Shown: positions 29,769-38,308 of the stretch, one piece after another | Numbering within the stretch: position 1 is the stretch's first letter | How the letters are laid out: each line of letters begins with the position of its first letter | Origin: a bacterium SCSIO 12844 | GTDB lineage: Bacteria; Pseudomonadota; Gammaproteobacteria; Francisellales; Francisellaceae | Direction of reading: 5' to 3' | Length of the DNA: 64,000 nucleotides | Assembly: GCA_024397935.1 (NCBI GenBank) | Contig: CP073743.1 | Coordinates: 2,108,001-2,172,000 of the forward strand | The notes under the pieces: generated by a model | The model's input: only the letters and a program-made list of their open reading frames with translations | Database searches by the model: none | What the model was told of the DNA's origin: nothing | Program-made: the position numbers and the translations under genes

Positions 29769-29782
29769 TTGACATATGTCAT
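29769..29782 (+). promoter_or_regulatory. FNR-like box upstream of the single-domain usp gene
   Basis: TTGAC-ATAT-GTCAT contains the perfect palindrome TGACATATGTCA (29770-29781). Its centre (29775.5) lies 41.5 bp before the start predicted from the -10 TATAAT, the position for class II activation by FNR. The box begins 2 nt after the antiporter stop. Confidence 0.6.
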
Positions 29783-29804
29783 GTTGGTTAGTTCATTTAC
29801 AGCG

Positions 29805-29810
29805 TATAAT
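29805..29810 (+). promoter_or_regulatory. -10 element of the usp promoter
   Basis: Perfect TATAAT, 35 nt before the ATG at 29845, with no good -35 hexamer at 17 bp. An absent -35 with an activator box at -41.5 is the usual layout of an FNR-activated promoter. Confidence 0.6.
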
Positions 29811-29844
29811 GTCACTGTAGTTAAAAAACATGGAAACAATTTAG

Positions 29845-30285
29845 ATGTTAAATCACAGAAATATATTATATGCGATTGACCTTGATAAAGGTTTAGATGA
29901 TTCTTTTGCAAAATTAATCGATGAAGCAAATGATAATAATGTTAATATTCATATTTATCATGTTGTCAAATCAACAGCTGCAGCTTATGGCTATGCAACA
30001 GCTTATATTCCTTCAGATTCTATGATGGAGTTAGAAACTAAGCTTAAAGATAATGCCCAAAGTAAATTAAATCAATTATTAGAAACCAGCCGCTTTACTA
30101 ATGGTTCAGTTTGTATTGATATCTCTGATAGCCCTAAAGAAGAGATCATTGAAAAAGCAAAAGAATTAAAAGTTGACGCTATTTATATTAACGGTCATGA
30201 TCACAATTTAATTGGTCGACTAGGCTCTGTTGCAGATTATGTCATCAACCATGCAAAGTGTGATGTTGTCGTATTAAAGCATTAA
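29845..30285 (+). CDS. Universal stress protein, single domain
   Basis: A 146-residue UspA-fold protein. The C-terminal YINGHDHNLIGRLGSVADYVINHAKCDVVVL segment corresponds to the nucleotide-binding region, although the first glycine of the G-2x-G motif is replaced, so ATP binding may be altered. An FNR-like box and a TATAAT element sit directly upstream, pointing to induction at low oxygen. In Pseudomonas, Usp proteins under ANR control support anaerobic survival, and a similar role is inferred here. It is followed at 17 nt by a zinc-ribbon gene, which is probably cotranscribed. Confidence 0.92.
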   Translation: MLNHRNILYAIDLDKGLDDSFAKLIDEANDNNVNIHIYHVVKSTAAAYGYATAYIPSDSMMELETKLKDNAQSKLNQLLETSRFTNGSVCIDISDSPKEEIIEKAKELKVDAIYINGHDHNLIGRLGSVADYVINHAKCDVVVLKH

Positions 30286-30301
30286 TATGAGGTAAATAAA
30301 A

Positions 30302-30709
30302 ATGACTACTGCGTTAGAATATCGTTATACACCTGAAGATAAGCCTACCACATTGGCTTATCACTTTTGCTGTGAAAATCCTGCATGTGGCCATTTAATT
30401 TTTAAAGCAACACATTTTAATGAACATTTATACTGCCCTCACTGCGGAGGTTCATTGGTTTTACAACAGCAATTAGAGCATGATTTAAAACATAAAAAAA
30501 TACTTGAAAAATCATATCAATTCGTACAAAACTTATTGAAAACACAGCAACAAGAAGAATATAATAAATTGCTCAAACGTGAATATATTTACCACTTTCT
30601 TCAATATAATCGACCTGAAACCATGGAGTTAGAACCAACTAATACAAATAATAACAATGAACCTGATAACACACCAGAGCTTATACCAAAACCAGCATCT
30701 GCAGCTTAA
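30302..30709 (+). CDS. Small zinc-ribbon protein of unknown function
   Basis: A 135-residue protein. Residues 24-55 hold paired cysteines (CCENPACGHLIFK and LYCPHCGGSL) spaced like a zinc ribbon. A helical middle and a low-complexity Asn/Pro-rich tail follow. It has no signal peptide. A TGAGGT ribosome binding site precedes the ATG. It is 17 nt behind the FNR-linked usp gene and is probably in the same transcript. The function is unknown; nucleic-acid or protein binding is possible. Confidence 0.75.
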   Translation: MTTALEYRYTPEDKPTTLAYHFCCENPACGHLIFKATHFNEHLYCPHCGGSLVLQQQLEHDLKHKKILEKSYQFVQNLLKTQQQEEYNKLLKREYIYHFLQYNRPETMELEPTNTNNNNEPDNTPELIPKPASAA

Positions 30710-31008
30710 AATTTATCAAATTTAACTATTTATATTACATTCCTATTTAAAGTTTTTAATTCGTAAACTCTAGTAAAATATTTTTGAAAACTTCCAATAT
30801 TATTATCTACATTTTATACATATTTTAATATTCTAGTAAGATTGAAATCCATTTTAACAATATTTAAATAGCTATTATAACCAATAATACTCTGTATCTA
30901 TCAGTAGATTAATATAAACAATGTAAAAAAAAATACTTATTTTCAGTTTTTTAATTTTATATTCATTGCAAAAATATAAAATTACAATATATAAGTGGGT
31001 TGCATAAA
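30710..31008. other. AT-rich gene-free stretch
   Basis: About 300 nt of extremely AT-rich sequence between the zinc-ribbon gene and the C58-like gene. No frame, RNA or strong hairpin is apparent. The composition differs from housekeeping intergenic DNA and fits an acquired segment. Confidence 0.4.
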
Positions 31009-31728
31009 ATGAGAAAGAAATTATTTAGATATACAAATGGTGTTACATATAATAAACACTCATCTGAATCAGCTAAAGCATTGGGAAAGTATTTTGAAAA
31101 TGGAATTTGTTTTGGATCATGTATTTCATTTGCTAACAACTATTTAACTCAGGGACAAGCTAAAGTTAATAGAATTGATGCAATTCAAGTACAAAGACAC
31201 TTATTATCAGGCAAAAAAAATATGCTAGAGCTAATGAACTCAAATCCTTTAGCATACTCAGATAGCAGTATAGCTGATTATACTGAAGGTGATTTGAAAA
31301 ACTTATTAAAAGATCAAATTGAGACAAATGATTCTGGTGTATATTTATTAATATTATGTGAAAGCCAACAGAAAAGTCATGCAATTTTATTTTTACATGA
31401 TCAATCATCTAGAATATATTTTGATCCAAATTATGGGGCTGTTAAATACTCAAATGACCACAGTCTAGATGACATGCTTAGTACAATTGAAAAACACGTT
31501 ACTTCAAAAGAAACAGGTGCTTTAGATACAGTAAATGCTTTATGCTTTTATAAATTAGAAAAAGGAATAGAACATATGCTAAACCCATATGATAAAGCCA
31601 GAAGTGCATCTCAAAGAAGAGCAACTAAACGGGCTGAAATAGAAGAATTTCCAATGTATGAAATGCAAATGAAAGGAGAATTTATTGATAAGGAAGGACA
31701 TATTAATATTGAAATGAAAGAGCTATAA
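31009..31728 (+). CDS. Putative YopT/AvrPphB-like (C58-type) cysteine protease
   Basis: A 239-residue protein. I see a Cys-His-Asp triad laid out as in peptidase family C58: C34 in GICFGSC, H124 in SHAILFLHD and D139 in RIYFDPNYG. The 15-residue His-Asp spacing and the FDPNYG ending match YopT and AvrPphB. Those secreted enzymes cleave host proteins such as Rho GTPases or kinases. The overall sequence is otherwise unfamiliar. I start at ATG 31009; a TTG at 31000 would add three residues. The gene is very AT-rich, isolated, and preceded by about 290 nt without genes. The fold is a motif-based inference; an effector role is a further step. Confidence 0.7.
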   Translation: MRKKLFRYTNGVTYNKHSSESAKALGKYFENGICFGSCISFANNYLTQGQAKVNRIDAIQVQRHLLSGKKNMLELMNSNPLAYSDSSIADYTEGDLKNLLKDQIETNDSGVYLLILCESQQKSHAILFLHDQSSRIYFDPNYGAVKYSNDHSLDDMLSTIEKHVTSKETGALDTVNALCFYKLEKGIEHMLNPYDKARSASQRRATKRAEIEEFPMYEMQMKGEFIDKEGHINIEMKEL

Positions 31729-31746
31729 CAATACTCATTTAATCTA

Positions 31747-32400
31747 TTATTTGATCTCACTTAAATCTTTTATTTGAACTAATTTATTTTTAATTAAAAC
31801 ATTACCTTTTTTATTAATATTAGAGATGGTTCTTGATAATGTCTCTACTTTAATATCTAAATGATTAGCTAAATCTTTGTATTGCATCGGTAGATAAAAC
31901 TCTTTCTCGCATAGACCATACTGCTTTTTCTTTTCTGAAATTTTCAATATAAACTGATAAACTTTATGCTCAGCATCTTTATGATGTAGGTGATAATTAT
32001 TTTGCCGATTCACTTGATGGCCTAATAAGGGGATTAAGTCTTTCACCATATGTGGATGCTGCATTAACTCTTTGTAAAATTTATCATACTCAAACGTACA
32101 CAGTAAGGTATTTTCAATCGCCACTAATGTCATTTGGTGTGTTTTATCATTTAATCCATCTAAACCAACAACATCACCTTGAAAATAAAAATCAGCAATA
32201 TAATCATCGGATGTAACTGACTTTAAAGCACCTGATTTAATGGCATAAAGTTTTTTTAATTCTTTGCCATGGGAGTATAACGTATCACCAGGCTCTAGAT
32301 AAGCACTCTCTGGATGATTGCCAACCTCTTCTTTTTCTTGGTAGTTACATAGCCATTTGAACAAACAGCTTTGACAAGTCATCGATTGAATTTTACTCAT
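31747..32400 (-). CDS. fnr: FNR-type oxygen-sensing transcription regulator
   Basis: A 217-residue Crp/Fnr protein. Three N-terminal cysteines, C9-x2-C12-x5-C18 (CQSCLFKWLC), have the spacing of the FNR [4Fe-4S] site, and C101 (TLLCTFEYDKF) sits where the fourth ligand is expected. The C-terminal recognition helix has VETLSRT, matching the E-x-x-S-R contacts that read TTGAT half-sites. It is therefore predicted to be an oxygen-labile activator of low-oxygen genes. It is divergent from cydABX, with an FNR-like box in the gap that could serve both directions. The protein is slightly shorter than E. coli FNR (250 residues), mainly at the N-terminus. Confidence 0.92.
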   Translation of the reverse strand: MSKIQSMTCQSCLFKWLCNYQEKEEVGNHPESAYLEPGDTLYSHGKELKKLYAIKSGALKSVTSDDYIADFYFQGDVVGLDGLNDKTHQMTLVAIENTLLCTFEYDKFYKELMQHPHMVKDLIPLLGHQVNRQNNYHLHHKDAEHKVYQFILKISEKKKQYGLCEKEFYLPMQYKDLANHLDIKVETLSRTISNINKKGNVLIKNKLVQIKDLSEIK

Positions 32401-32487
32401 GCTTTTAATTAACCCAAAAATTAAACTAAAATGTAAGGAAATCTTATTACTAAGGCCCTACTTAAGCAATCAGTATTTGCTTATTAA

Positions 32488-32501
32488 TTGATCTATGTCA
32501 A
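32488..32501 (+). promoter_or_regulatory. FNR box of cydABX
   Basis: TTGAT-CTAT-GTCAA matches TTGAT-N4-ATCAA at nine of ten positions. A weak -10 (TATGCA, 32523-32528) places the start near 32535, about 41 bp from the box centre. The box also lies 94 nt from the divergent fnr start, so autoregulation is possible. Confidence 0.7.
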
Positions 32502-32605
32502 TTCTATGTTAAATCAAACCAATATGCAAAAAATATCTAATGGCTTTACATTTATTATTTATTATACTTTCTGCGAAGAAATTAAATCTCTAAAGGTATA
32601 TAATT

Positions 32606-34231
32606 ATGCTACCAACTCTTTTATCTGTTGATCTTGCAAGATATCAATTTGCATTTGTGGCAATGTTTCACTTTATTTTTGTTCCGTTAACACTTGGACT
32701 TACCTGGATTTTATTTACTATGGAGTTAATGTATGTAAAAACAGGTAAGGTTATTTATAGAGATATGACTAAATTCTGGGGCAAGCTGTTAGGTATTAAC
32801 TTTGCTTTAGGTGTCCTATCTGGTTTAACAATGGAATTTTCATTCGGCCTTAATTGGGCTTATTATTCTCAATTTGTTGGTGATATTTTTGGCACACCAT
32901 TAGCAATTGAGGGTTTAGTTGCTTTTATGCTTGAATCAACCTTTCTAGGTATTTTCTTTTTTGGTTGGAATAAACTTTCTAAAAAACAACATTTAATGGC
33001 AACTTTCTTCTTGGCATTAGGATCTAACCTATCCGCCCTTTTAATTTTAGTTGCCAATGGATTTATGCAGGTACCAACAGGTGGCGAATTTGTATGGCAA
33101 ACGATGCGCATGCAAACAACTAACTTAGGCGAACTATTTATCAATCCAATTGCACAAATTGGGTTTGCACATACTATTTTTGCTGGCTATACAACAGCTT
33201 CGGTATTTGTCATTGGTATTAGTGCATTTTATTTATTAAGAAAGCAAGACACTGAATTTGCAAAAAAATCAATGGCAATTGGCTTAGGCTTTGGCCTTGT
33301 TGCTTCCATTATGGTAATTTTTATGGGTGACCAACAAGGTTTAAATGCTTATCATAATCAACCATTAAAACTTGCTGCAATAGAAGCGGAATGGACTACA
33401 CAAACACCCCCTGCAAATTTTAATGCTATTGCTTTTCCATCTCAAAATATGCAAAAAAATTATGCCACCATTCAAATTCCTGATGCATTAGGATTCCTTG
33501 TTACCCATTCGAAAAATACCAAAGTCTTTGGAATTAAAGATATTTTATATAATGGGTATAAGACTAGTAACGGTAAAACTGTACCATCAATGACTACTCG
33601 TATCGAACAAGGTGCTTTAGCTTATGATGCCTTAACTAAAATGCAGCAAGGTAGCACAAATACACAGATACTAAAAACTTACAATCGTTATAAAAATGAC
33701 CTTGGTTTTGGCATGTTATTACTACCATATGTTGAACAAGGCAAACCATTAGTATCAGCTACTAAAGAACAAGTTTATAAAGCAGCAACCAACGCCATAC
33801 CTGATGTATTTTCACTCTTTTGGACTTTCAGAATTATGGTTGCATTAGGCACACTAATGTTTATTGCCATATTACTAGGTGTTATTTTCGCCATTAGAAA
33901 TACTTTATGGCAAAAACGTTGGTTGTTAAGATTTATGCTATATATGATTCCAGCACCATGGATTGCTTCATTATGTGGTTGGTTTGTAACAGAGCATGGT
34001 CGCCAACCTTGGACTGTCTATGACATATTACCGACAAGTCTAAGTGCCTCTTATTTATCAAGTGTTGATATAGTTATCTCTCTAATTTTATTTATAAGCA
34101 TTTATGCTGTTTTAATTGCCTTTGAACTGTTCTTAATGTTCAAATACGCAAGACTTGGCCCAAGTGCTCTACATACAGGCAAATATCACTTTGAAACCCC
34201 TACCCAAAACTTAAATCAAGGAGATCAATAA
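32606..34231 (+). CDS. cydA: Cytochrome bd ubiquinol oxidase subunit I
   Basis: A 541-residue subunit I. The haem b595 ligand region YQFAFVAMFHFIFVPLTLG (H22) opens the protein, and the conserved GRQPW quinol-oxidase motif is present (EHGRQPWTVYDILP). A long periplasmic Q loop of about 130 residues makes it the proteobacterial long-loop type. The enzyme reduces oxygen with high affinity and no proton pumping, allowing growth at micro-oxic levels. Its stop overlaps the cydB start by 1 nt. An FNR box lies upstream. Confidence 0.98.
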   Translation: MLPTLLSVDLARYQFAFVAMFHFIFVPLTLGLTWILFTMELMYVKTGKVIYRDMTKFWGKLLGINFALGVLSGLTMEFSFGLNWAYYSQFVGDIFGTPLAIEGLVAFMLESTFLGIFFFGWNKLSKKQHLMATFFLALGSNLSALLILVANGFMQVPTGGEFVWQTMRMQTTNLGELFINPIAQIGFAHTIFAGYTTASVFVIGISAFYLLRKQDTEFAKKSMAIGLGFGLVASIMVIFMGDQQGLNAYHNQPLKLAAIEAEWTTQTPPANFNAIAFPSQNMQKNYATIQIPDALGFLVTHSKNTKVFGIKDILYNGYKTSNGKTVPSMTTRIEQGALAYDALTKMQQGSTNTQILKTYNRYKNDLGFGMLLLPYVEQGKPLVSATKEQVYKAATNAIPDVFSLFWTFRIMVALGTLMFIAILLGVIFAIRNTLWQKRWLLRFMLYMIPAPWIASLCGWFVTEHGRQPWTVYDILPTSLSASYLSSVDIVISLILFISIYAVLIAFELFLMFKYARLGPSALHTGKYHFETPTQNLNQGDQ

Positions 34232-35430
34232 TGATTGACTTATATACAATTGTACAAGTTCTAAGCTGGGTAGCAATTGGTTTAATTATGTATTTAGTTT
34301 TAGCAACTGTTGGCTTTGATTTTGGAGCTGGCATATTAGCTAGATTTGTAGGAAAAACTGACCAAGAACGACGCGCTATTATTAATATTGTAGCACCAAC
34401 CTGGGATGGTAACCAAGTATGGTTAATTACAGCTGGTGCTGGAATATTTGCTATATGGCCACGTGCATATGCTGCATCATTTTCAGGCCTTTATCTCGGC
34501 ATGCTTGTTGTCCTTTTTAGCCTCTTTTTACGTCCAGTTTCTTTTGAGTTTCGTTCAAAAATTAAATCAGCTAAATGGCGTAATTTTTGGGACTGGATGT
34601 TAGTTTTTGGCAGCTTTATTCCAATGTTAATTATTGGCATTGCTATTGGTAATTTATTTTTAGGTCTCCCATTTCAGTTTCAACCAGGTAGTCTAAGATT
34701 TGCCTATGGCACAGGTGCACAAATTGCTCCAGAAGCTGCTGGATTTTCATTAATTATGTTATTAAAGCCCTATGCATTAGTCACAGGTATTTTTGCCGTT
34801 GTCATTGCTATCATGCAAGGTGCTTCATACTGTGCGATTAGAACTGATGGTATTTTAAGAGAAAGATTTAACCGCATTAAGATTATATCTTCAATATTAT
34901 TTATTCTCTTATTTGCAATATTAGGATTATGGTTACTTTTTATTGTTGGTTATATATGGGAACCCTCAAGTATTCTTAAAAGTTATTCTGACGCAATTTA
35001 TCATCCCTTAAATGGACAGATTATTACGATATTAGATGGTGGTTGGTTGCATAATTATGCAACTTACCCATGGATGATTATTGCACCAGCATTAGCATTT
35101 ATTGGTGGTTTTGGCGTTATGATTATGACTAAAAAAAATAAAGAAATTGCTTCATTTATCTTTAGTCTTTTAGCTTGTTTAGGTGTCATTTTTACGTTTG
35201 GTTTTACCCTATTTCCATTGTTAATGCCATCCTCAATTGCTCCAAGCGAAAGTTTAACTTTATTTAATGCTTCAAGTTCTATGGTATCATTAATTGGTAT
35301 TTTGATTGTTGCTGTTATCATGTTACCGATTATATTTATTTATACGACGTTCGTTTATAAAAAAATGTGGCAACGAGGTGAGTTTATGAATGCTGATGAA
35401 GTTAACGCACGTGACCATGAATTATATTAA
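34231..35430 (+). CDS. cydB: Cytochrome bd ubiquinol oxidase subunit II
   Basis: A 399-residue, mostly hydrophobic subunit with the family's N-terminal VGFDFGAGIL and the WDGNQVWLITAGAG segment. It pairs with CydA to build the oxidase. It is about 20 residues longer than E. coli CydB, through loops and a charged C-terminal tail. The TAATG junction with cydA and the following cydX show an intact cydABX operon. Confidence 0.98.
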   Translation: MIDLYTIVQVLSWVAIGLIMYLVLATVGFDFGAGILARFVGKTDQERRAIINIVAPTWDGNQVWLITAGAGIFAIWPRAYAASFSGLYLGMLVVLFSLFLRPVSFEFRSKIKSAKWRNFWDWMLVFGSFIPMLIIGIAIGNLFLGLPFQFQPGSLRFAYGTGAQIAPEAAGFSLIMLLKPYALVTGIFAVVIAIMQGASYCAIRTDGILRERFNRIKIISSILFILLFAILGLWLLFIVGYIWEPSSILKSYSDAIYHPLNGQIITILDGGWLHNYATYPWMIIAPALAFIGGFGVMIMTKKNKEIASFIFSLLACLGVIFTFGFTLFPLLMPSSIAPSESLTLFNASSSMVSLIGILIVAVIMLPIIFIYTTFVYKKMWQRGEFMNADEVNARDHELY

Positions 35431-35449
35431 TTTAGAAGGAATCAATTAT

Positions 35450-35563
35450 ATGTTTTATATTGTTTGGATTGTTGCAGCATTCGCTGCTGTTGGCGCAGGC
35501 TGCTGGTTAGCTAGTGTAACTGATAGAAAAAATAAAAGATCCCTTAATGATACTCAACATTAA
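35450..35563 (+). CDS. cydX: Cytochrome bd small subunit CydX
   Basis: A 37-residue protein beginning MFYIVWIVAAFAAVGAG, one membrane helix followed by a short charged tail (TDRKNKRSLNDTQH). Length, the early W and topology match CydX of E. coli (37 residues), which stabilises the oxidase haem site. A strong AGAAGGA ribosome binding site precedes it, and it starts 19 nt after cydB. It would be missed by most size cut-offs. Confidence 0.92.
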   Translation: MFYIVWIVAAFAAVGAGCWLASVTDRKNKRSLNDTQH

Positions 35564-35595
35564 ATTTTATTAATTGGTTATTTAAGAGAAAATTG

Positions 35596-36498
35596 ATGAT
35601 TTATTTAGATACTATTGAAAATTATTTATTAAGCTTACAAAGTAATTTAATCAACCGAGTTGAAAATGAAGAAGAAAAAGTTAAATTTCTTCATGATGCT
35701 TGGGAGTTTAAAACTGGTGGTGGTGGTATTAGCTGTGTTATTGCTGATGGCAGTGTAATGGAAAAAGGTGGTGTTAATTTCTCAAGAATTAAAGGCCCAG
35801 CATTACCTAAAGCTGTTTTAGAAATGAAGCCTGAATTAACGGGTTATCACTATGAAGTGATGGGTGTATCTGTTGTAATGCACCCACTGAACCCTTATGT
35901 TCCGACTTCACATATGAACGTGCGTTTTTTCTATGCTGAAAAAGAAGGCGCATCACCAATCTGGTGGTTTGGTGGTGGTTATGATTTAACCCCTTATTAT
36001 GCTTTTGAAGAAGATTGCAAAAACTGGCACCAAAGTGCTTATAATGCATGTAAAGACTTTGGTGATGATATATACGATACTTATAAAACTAAATGTGATG
36101 AATATTTTTATCTACCTCATAGAAATGAACAACGTGGCATTGGTGGTATATTCTATGATTATCTAAACCAATGGTCATTTGATGAGTGTTTTTCATTTAT
36201 GCAGTCAGTTGGTAATACTTATGTAGATGCCTATATACCAATTGTTGCCAAACGTAAACAAACACACTTTGGTGAAAGTGAACGCAACTTTCAACTCTAT
36301 CGTCGTGGTCGTTATGCTGAATTTAATCTTATTTATGATCGTGGCACTCACTTTGGATTACAAAATAATGGCCGTACTGAATCTATTCTTATGTCATTAC
36401 CACCAGTAGTTAATTGGCTATATAACTATCAAGTTGAGCCTGGCTCAAAAGAAGCAGAGTTAACTGAAAAATACTTAATTAAGCGCAAGTGGCTTTGA
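35596..36498 (+). CDS. hemF: Oxygen-dependent coproporphyrinogen III oxidase
   Basis: A 300-residue HemF. Signatures include GGGGISCVIADGSVMEKGGVN, the HMNVRFFYAE and WWFGGGYDLTPYY blocks, and EQRGIGGIFYDYL. It converts coproporphyrinogen III to protoporphyrinogen IX using oxygen. I use the ATG at 35596, since a TTG at 35593 adds only one residue. It follows cydX by 32 nt on the same strand, so haem supply and the haem-rich oxidase may be coexpressed. No oxygen-independent hemN is in the window. Confidence 0.97.
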   Translation: MIYLDTIENYLLSLQSNLINRVENEEEKVKFLHDAWEFKTGGGGISCVIADGSVMEKGGVNFSRIKGPALPKAVLEMKPELTGYHYEVMGVSVVMHPLNPYVPTSHMNVRFFYAEKEGASPIWWFGGGYDLTPYYAFEEDCKNWHQSAYNACKDFGDDIYDTYKTKCDEYFYLPHRNEQRGIGGIFYDYLNQWSFDECFSFMQSVGNTYVDAYIPIVAKRKQTHFGESERNFQLYRRGRYAEFNLIYDRGTHFGLQNNGRTESILMSLPPVVNWLYNYQVEPGSKEAELTEKYLIKRKWL

Positions 36499-36563
36499 AT
36501 TTGAACTCAAGCTATACTGACTGAAATTTCTATTAATAATTATGCTATAAGAGGACTATATCA

Positions 36564-38273
36564 GTGTTATTAGATAAATTAATTAAACTTATACAAGATC
36601 CCTATATTGCATTATTTATCACTCTTTGTTTAGGCTATTTAGTTGGTAAAATAAAATATAAAACATTTGTCTTAGGCGGCATTTCTGGTTCACTTATTAT
36701 GGGTGTTGTTATTGGACAAGTAGGTATTAACATATCACCTGCTATTGGCTCAATTTTCTTTGCTTTATTCTTATATGCTGTTGGTTATCAGGGTGGTGCA
36801 TCTTTTTTTAAGTCACTTAACCGACAAACATTAGTTCAACTAATCTCTGCAACACTAACCTGTGTCTTGGGTTTATTAACTGTTTTAATTTTTGCTTGGA
36901 TGTTTCACCTTGATCGTGGCATTGCTGCAGGCTTGGGTGCTGGTGGGCTTACACAATCAGCTATGATAGGTTCAGCTAATGATGCTATTTCTCAATTATC
37001 ACTACCTCAATCAGCTATCCATGCAATGCAAACAAACGTTGCTGTTGGCTATGCTGTTTGTTATATTTTTGGTTCTTTTGGTCCTATCATCTTATTAGCA
37101 ACTATTTTCCCATTGATTATGCGCTGGAATTTACGCAAAGAAGCAATAGCATTAGCATCTGAACAAACAGGTGGTCATCCTCTACTAGAGCCAGGCCAGT
37201 TTAATGCTATATCCCCGTTTAGTACTCGAGTTTATCAAGTCAATGACCAAGCCTTAGCTGTCGGTAAACATTTATTAACCCTTTATGCAGATAAAAAACC
37301 TCGAATCGTCATTGAAACTTTACTGCGTAACAATCAGATTATTGAAACAACGCCAGAAACAGTAATTCAGTCAGGTGATATTATTGCCGTTACTGCACAC
37401 AGTGATGATTTTCATCATATTGCGAACCAACTTGGTCAAGAAATTGACAAGCCTGCACAATTAAACTTAGTTGAAGAAAGACGCTCATTTATACTAACTA
37501 ACAAAGAAATTATTGGTAAATCCATTAAAAATGTCATCCACTCTATTAGTGCAGAACAATACTATGGCGCTTTTATTGCCGAAATCTCACGCTTTGGTGA
37601 AAAATTACCACTTACTGGTGATTTAGTTTTAAAACGTGGTGATGAAATTACTTTAGTCGGCAAGCCTAAAGATTTAGATCCAATTACAAATAAAATGGGC
37701 AAAGTAATAACAAAAGCTCCCATTACCGATTTTATTTTCTTTGGCCTTGGAATGGCTATTGGTTTTTTAATTGGTATGATTAGTTTTCATATTTTTGGCG
37801 TATCAATTACTCTAGGTTCAGGTGTTGGCTGCTTGTTATCTGGTTTACTTTTTGGCTGGTTTCGTTCTGTAAAACCTCAGTATGGAGCACTTCCAGAAGG
37901 TGCTTCTAATTTCTTGCGTGATTTTGGCTTAGCTGTTTTTGTTGCAACAGTTGGCCTGACAGCAGGCCCTCAAGCAATTGAAGCAATCAAGTCAAATGGC
38001 TTAACTTTATTCTTCTTAGGTATTGGTGTTACTTTAATTCCACAGATTTTGACTTTTTACATCTCATACTATCTATTAAGAATAAAAAATCCTATCGTAT
38101 TGTTATCAACCATTGCTGGAGGTAGAAGTGCCAATCCAGGTTTTGCCGCCCTTTTAGAAAAAGCAGGTAACTCAACACCTGTTATCCCATTTACTTCAAC
38201 TTATGTGTTAGCCAATATATGGCTAACATTGTGGGGGCCAATTATCATTGGACTTGTCACAACTAATGTATAA
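36564..38273 (+). CDS. aspT: Aspartate:alanine antiporter AspT
   Basis: A 569-residue AAEx-family transporter. Two blocks of membrane helices flank a cytoplasmic part with paired TrkA-C-like domains (about residues 210-370). The N-terminal YLVGKIKYKTFVLGGISGSL and late GGRSANPGFAALLEKAG segments are typical. AspT exchanges external aspartate for internal alanine; because decarboxylation consumes a proton inside, the cycle builds proton motive force. The start is GTG with TAAGAGGA at good spacing. The partner enzyme AspD follows at 35 nt, which strengthens the call. Confidence 0.92.
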   Translation: MLLDKLIKLIQDPYIALFITLCLGYLVGKIKYKTFVLGGISGSLIMGVVIGQVGINISPAIGSIFFALFLYAVGYQGGASFFKSLNRQTLVQLISATLTCVLGLLTVLIFAWMFHLDRGIAAGLGAGGLTQSAMIGSANDAISQLSLPQSAIHAMQTNVAVGYAVCYIFGSFGPIILLATIFPLIMRWNLRKEAIALASEQTGGHPLLEPGQFNAISPFSTRVYQVNDQALAVGKHLLTLYADKKPRIVIETLLRNNQIIETTPETVIQSGDIIAVTAHSDDFHHIANQLGQEIDKPAQLNLVEERRSFILTNKEIIGKSIKNVIHSISAEQYYGAFIAEISRFGEKLPLTGDLVLKRGDEITLVGKPKDLDPITNKMGKVITKAPITDFIFFGLGMAIGFLIGMISFHIFGVSITLGSGVGCLLSGLLFGWFRSVKPQYGALPEGASNFLRDFGLAVFVATVGLTAGPQAIEAIKSNGLTLFFLGIGVTLIPQILTFYISYYLLRIKNPIVLLSTIAGGRSANPGFAALLEKAGNSTPVIPFTSTYVLANIWLTLWGPIIIGLVTTNV

Positions 38274-38308
38274 TTTTATTTATCATCTAATAGGAGTAGG
38301 AGTTTTCT

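Noticed and set aside
36499..36563. TTGAACTCAA upstream of aspT as a possible FNR site
   Set aside because: The half-sites are only 2 bp apart instead of 4 and the sequence overlaps the end of hemF; it does not fit the FNR spacing.
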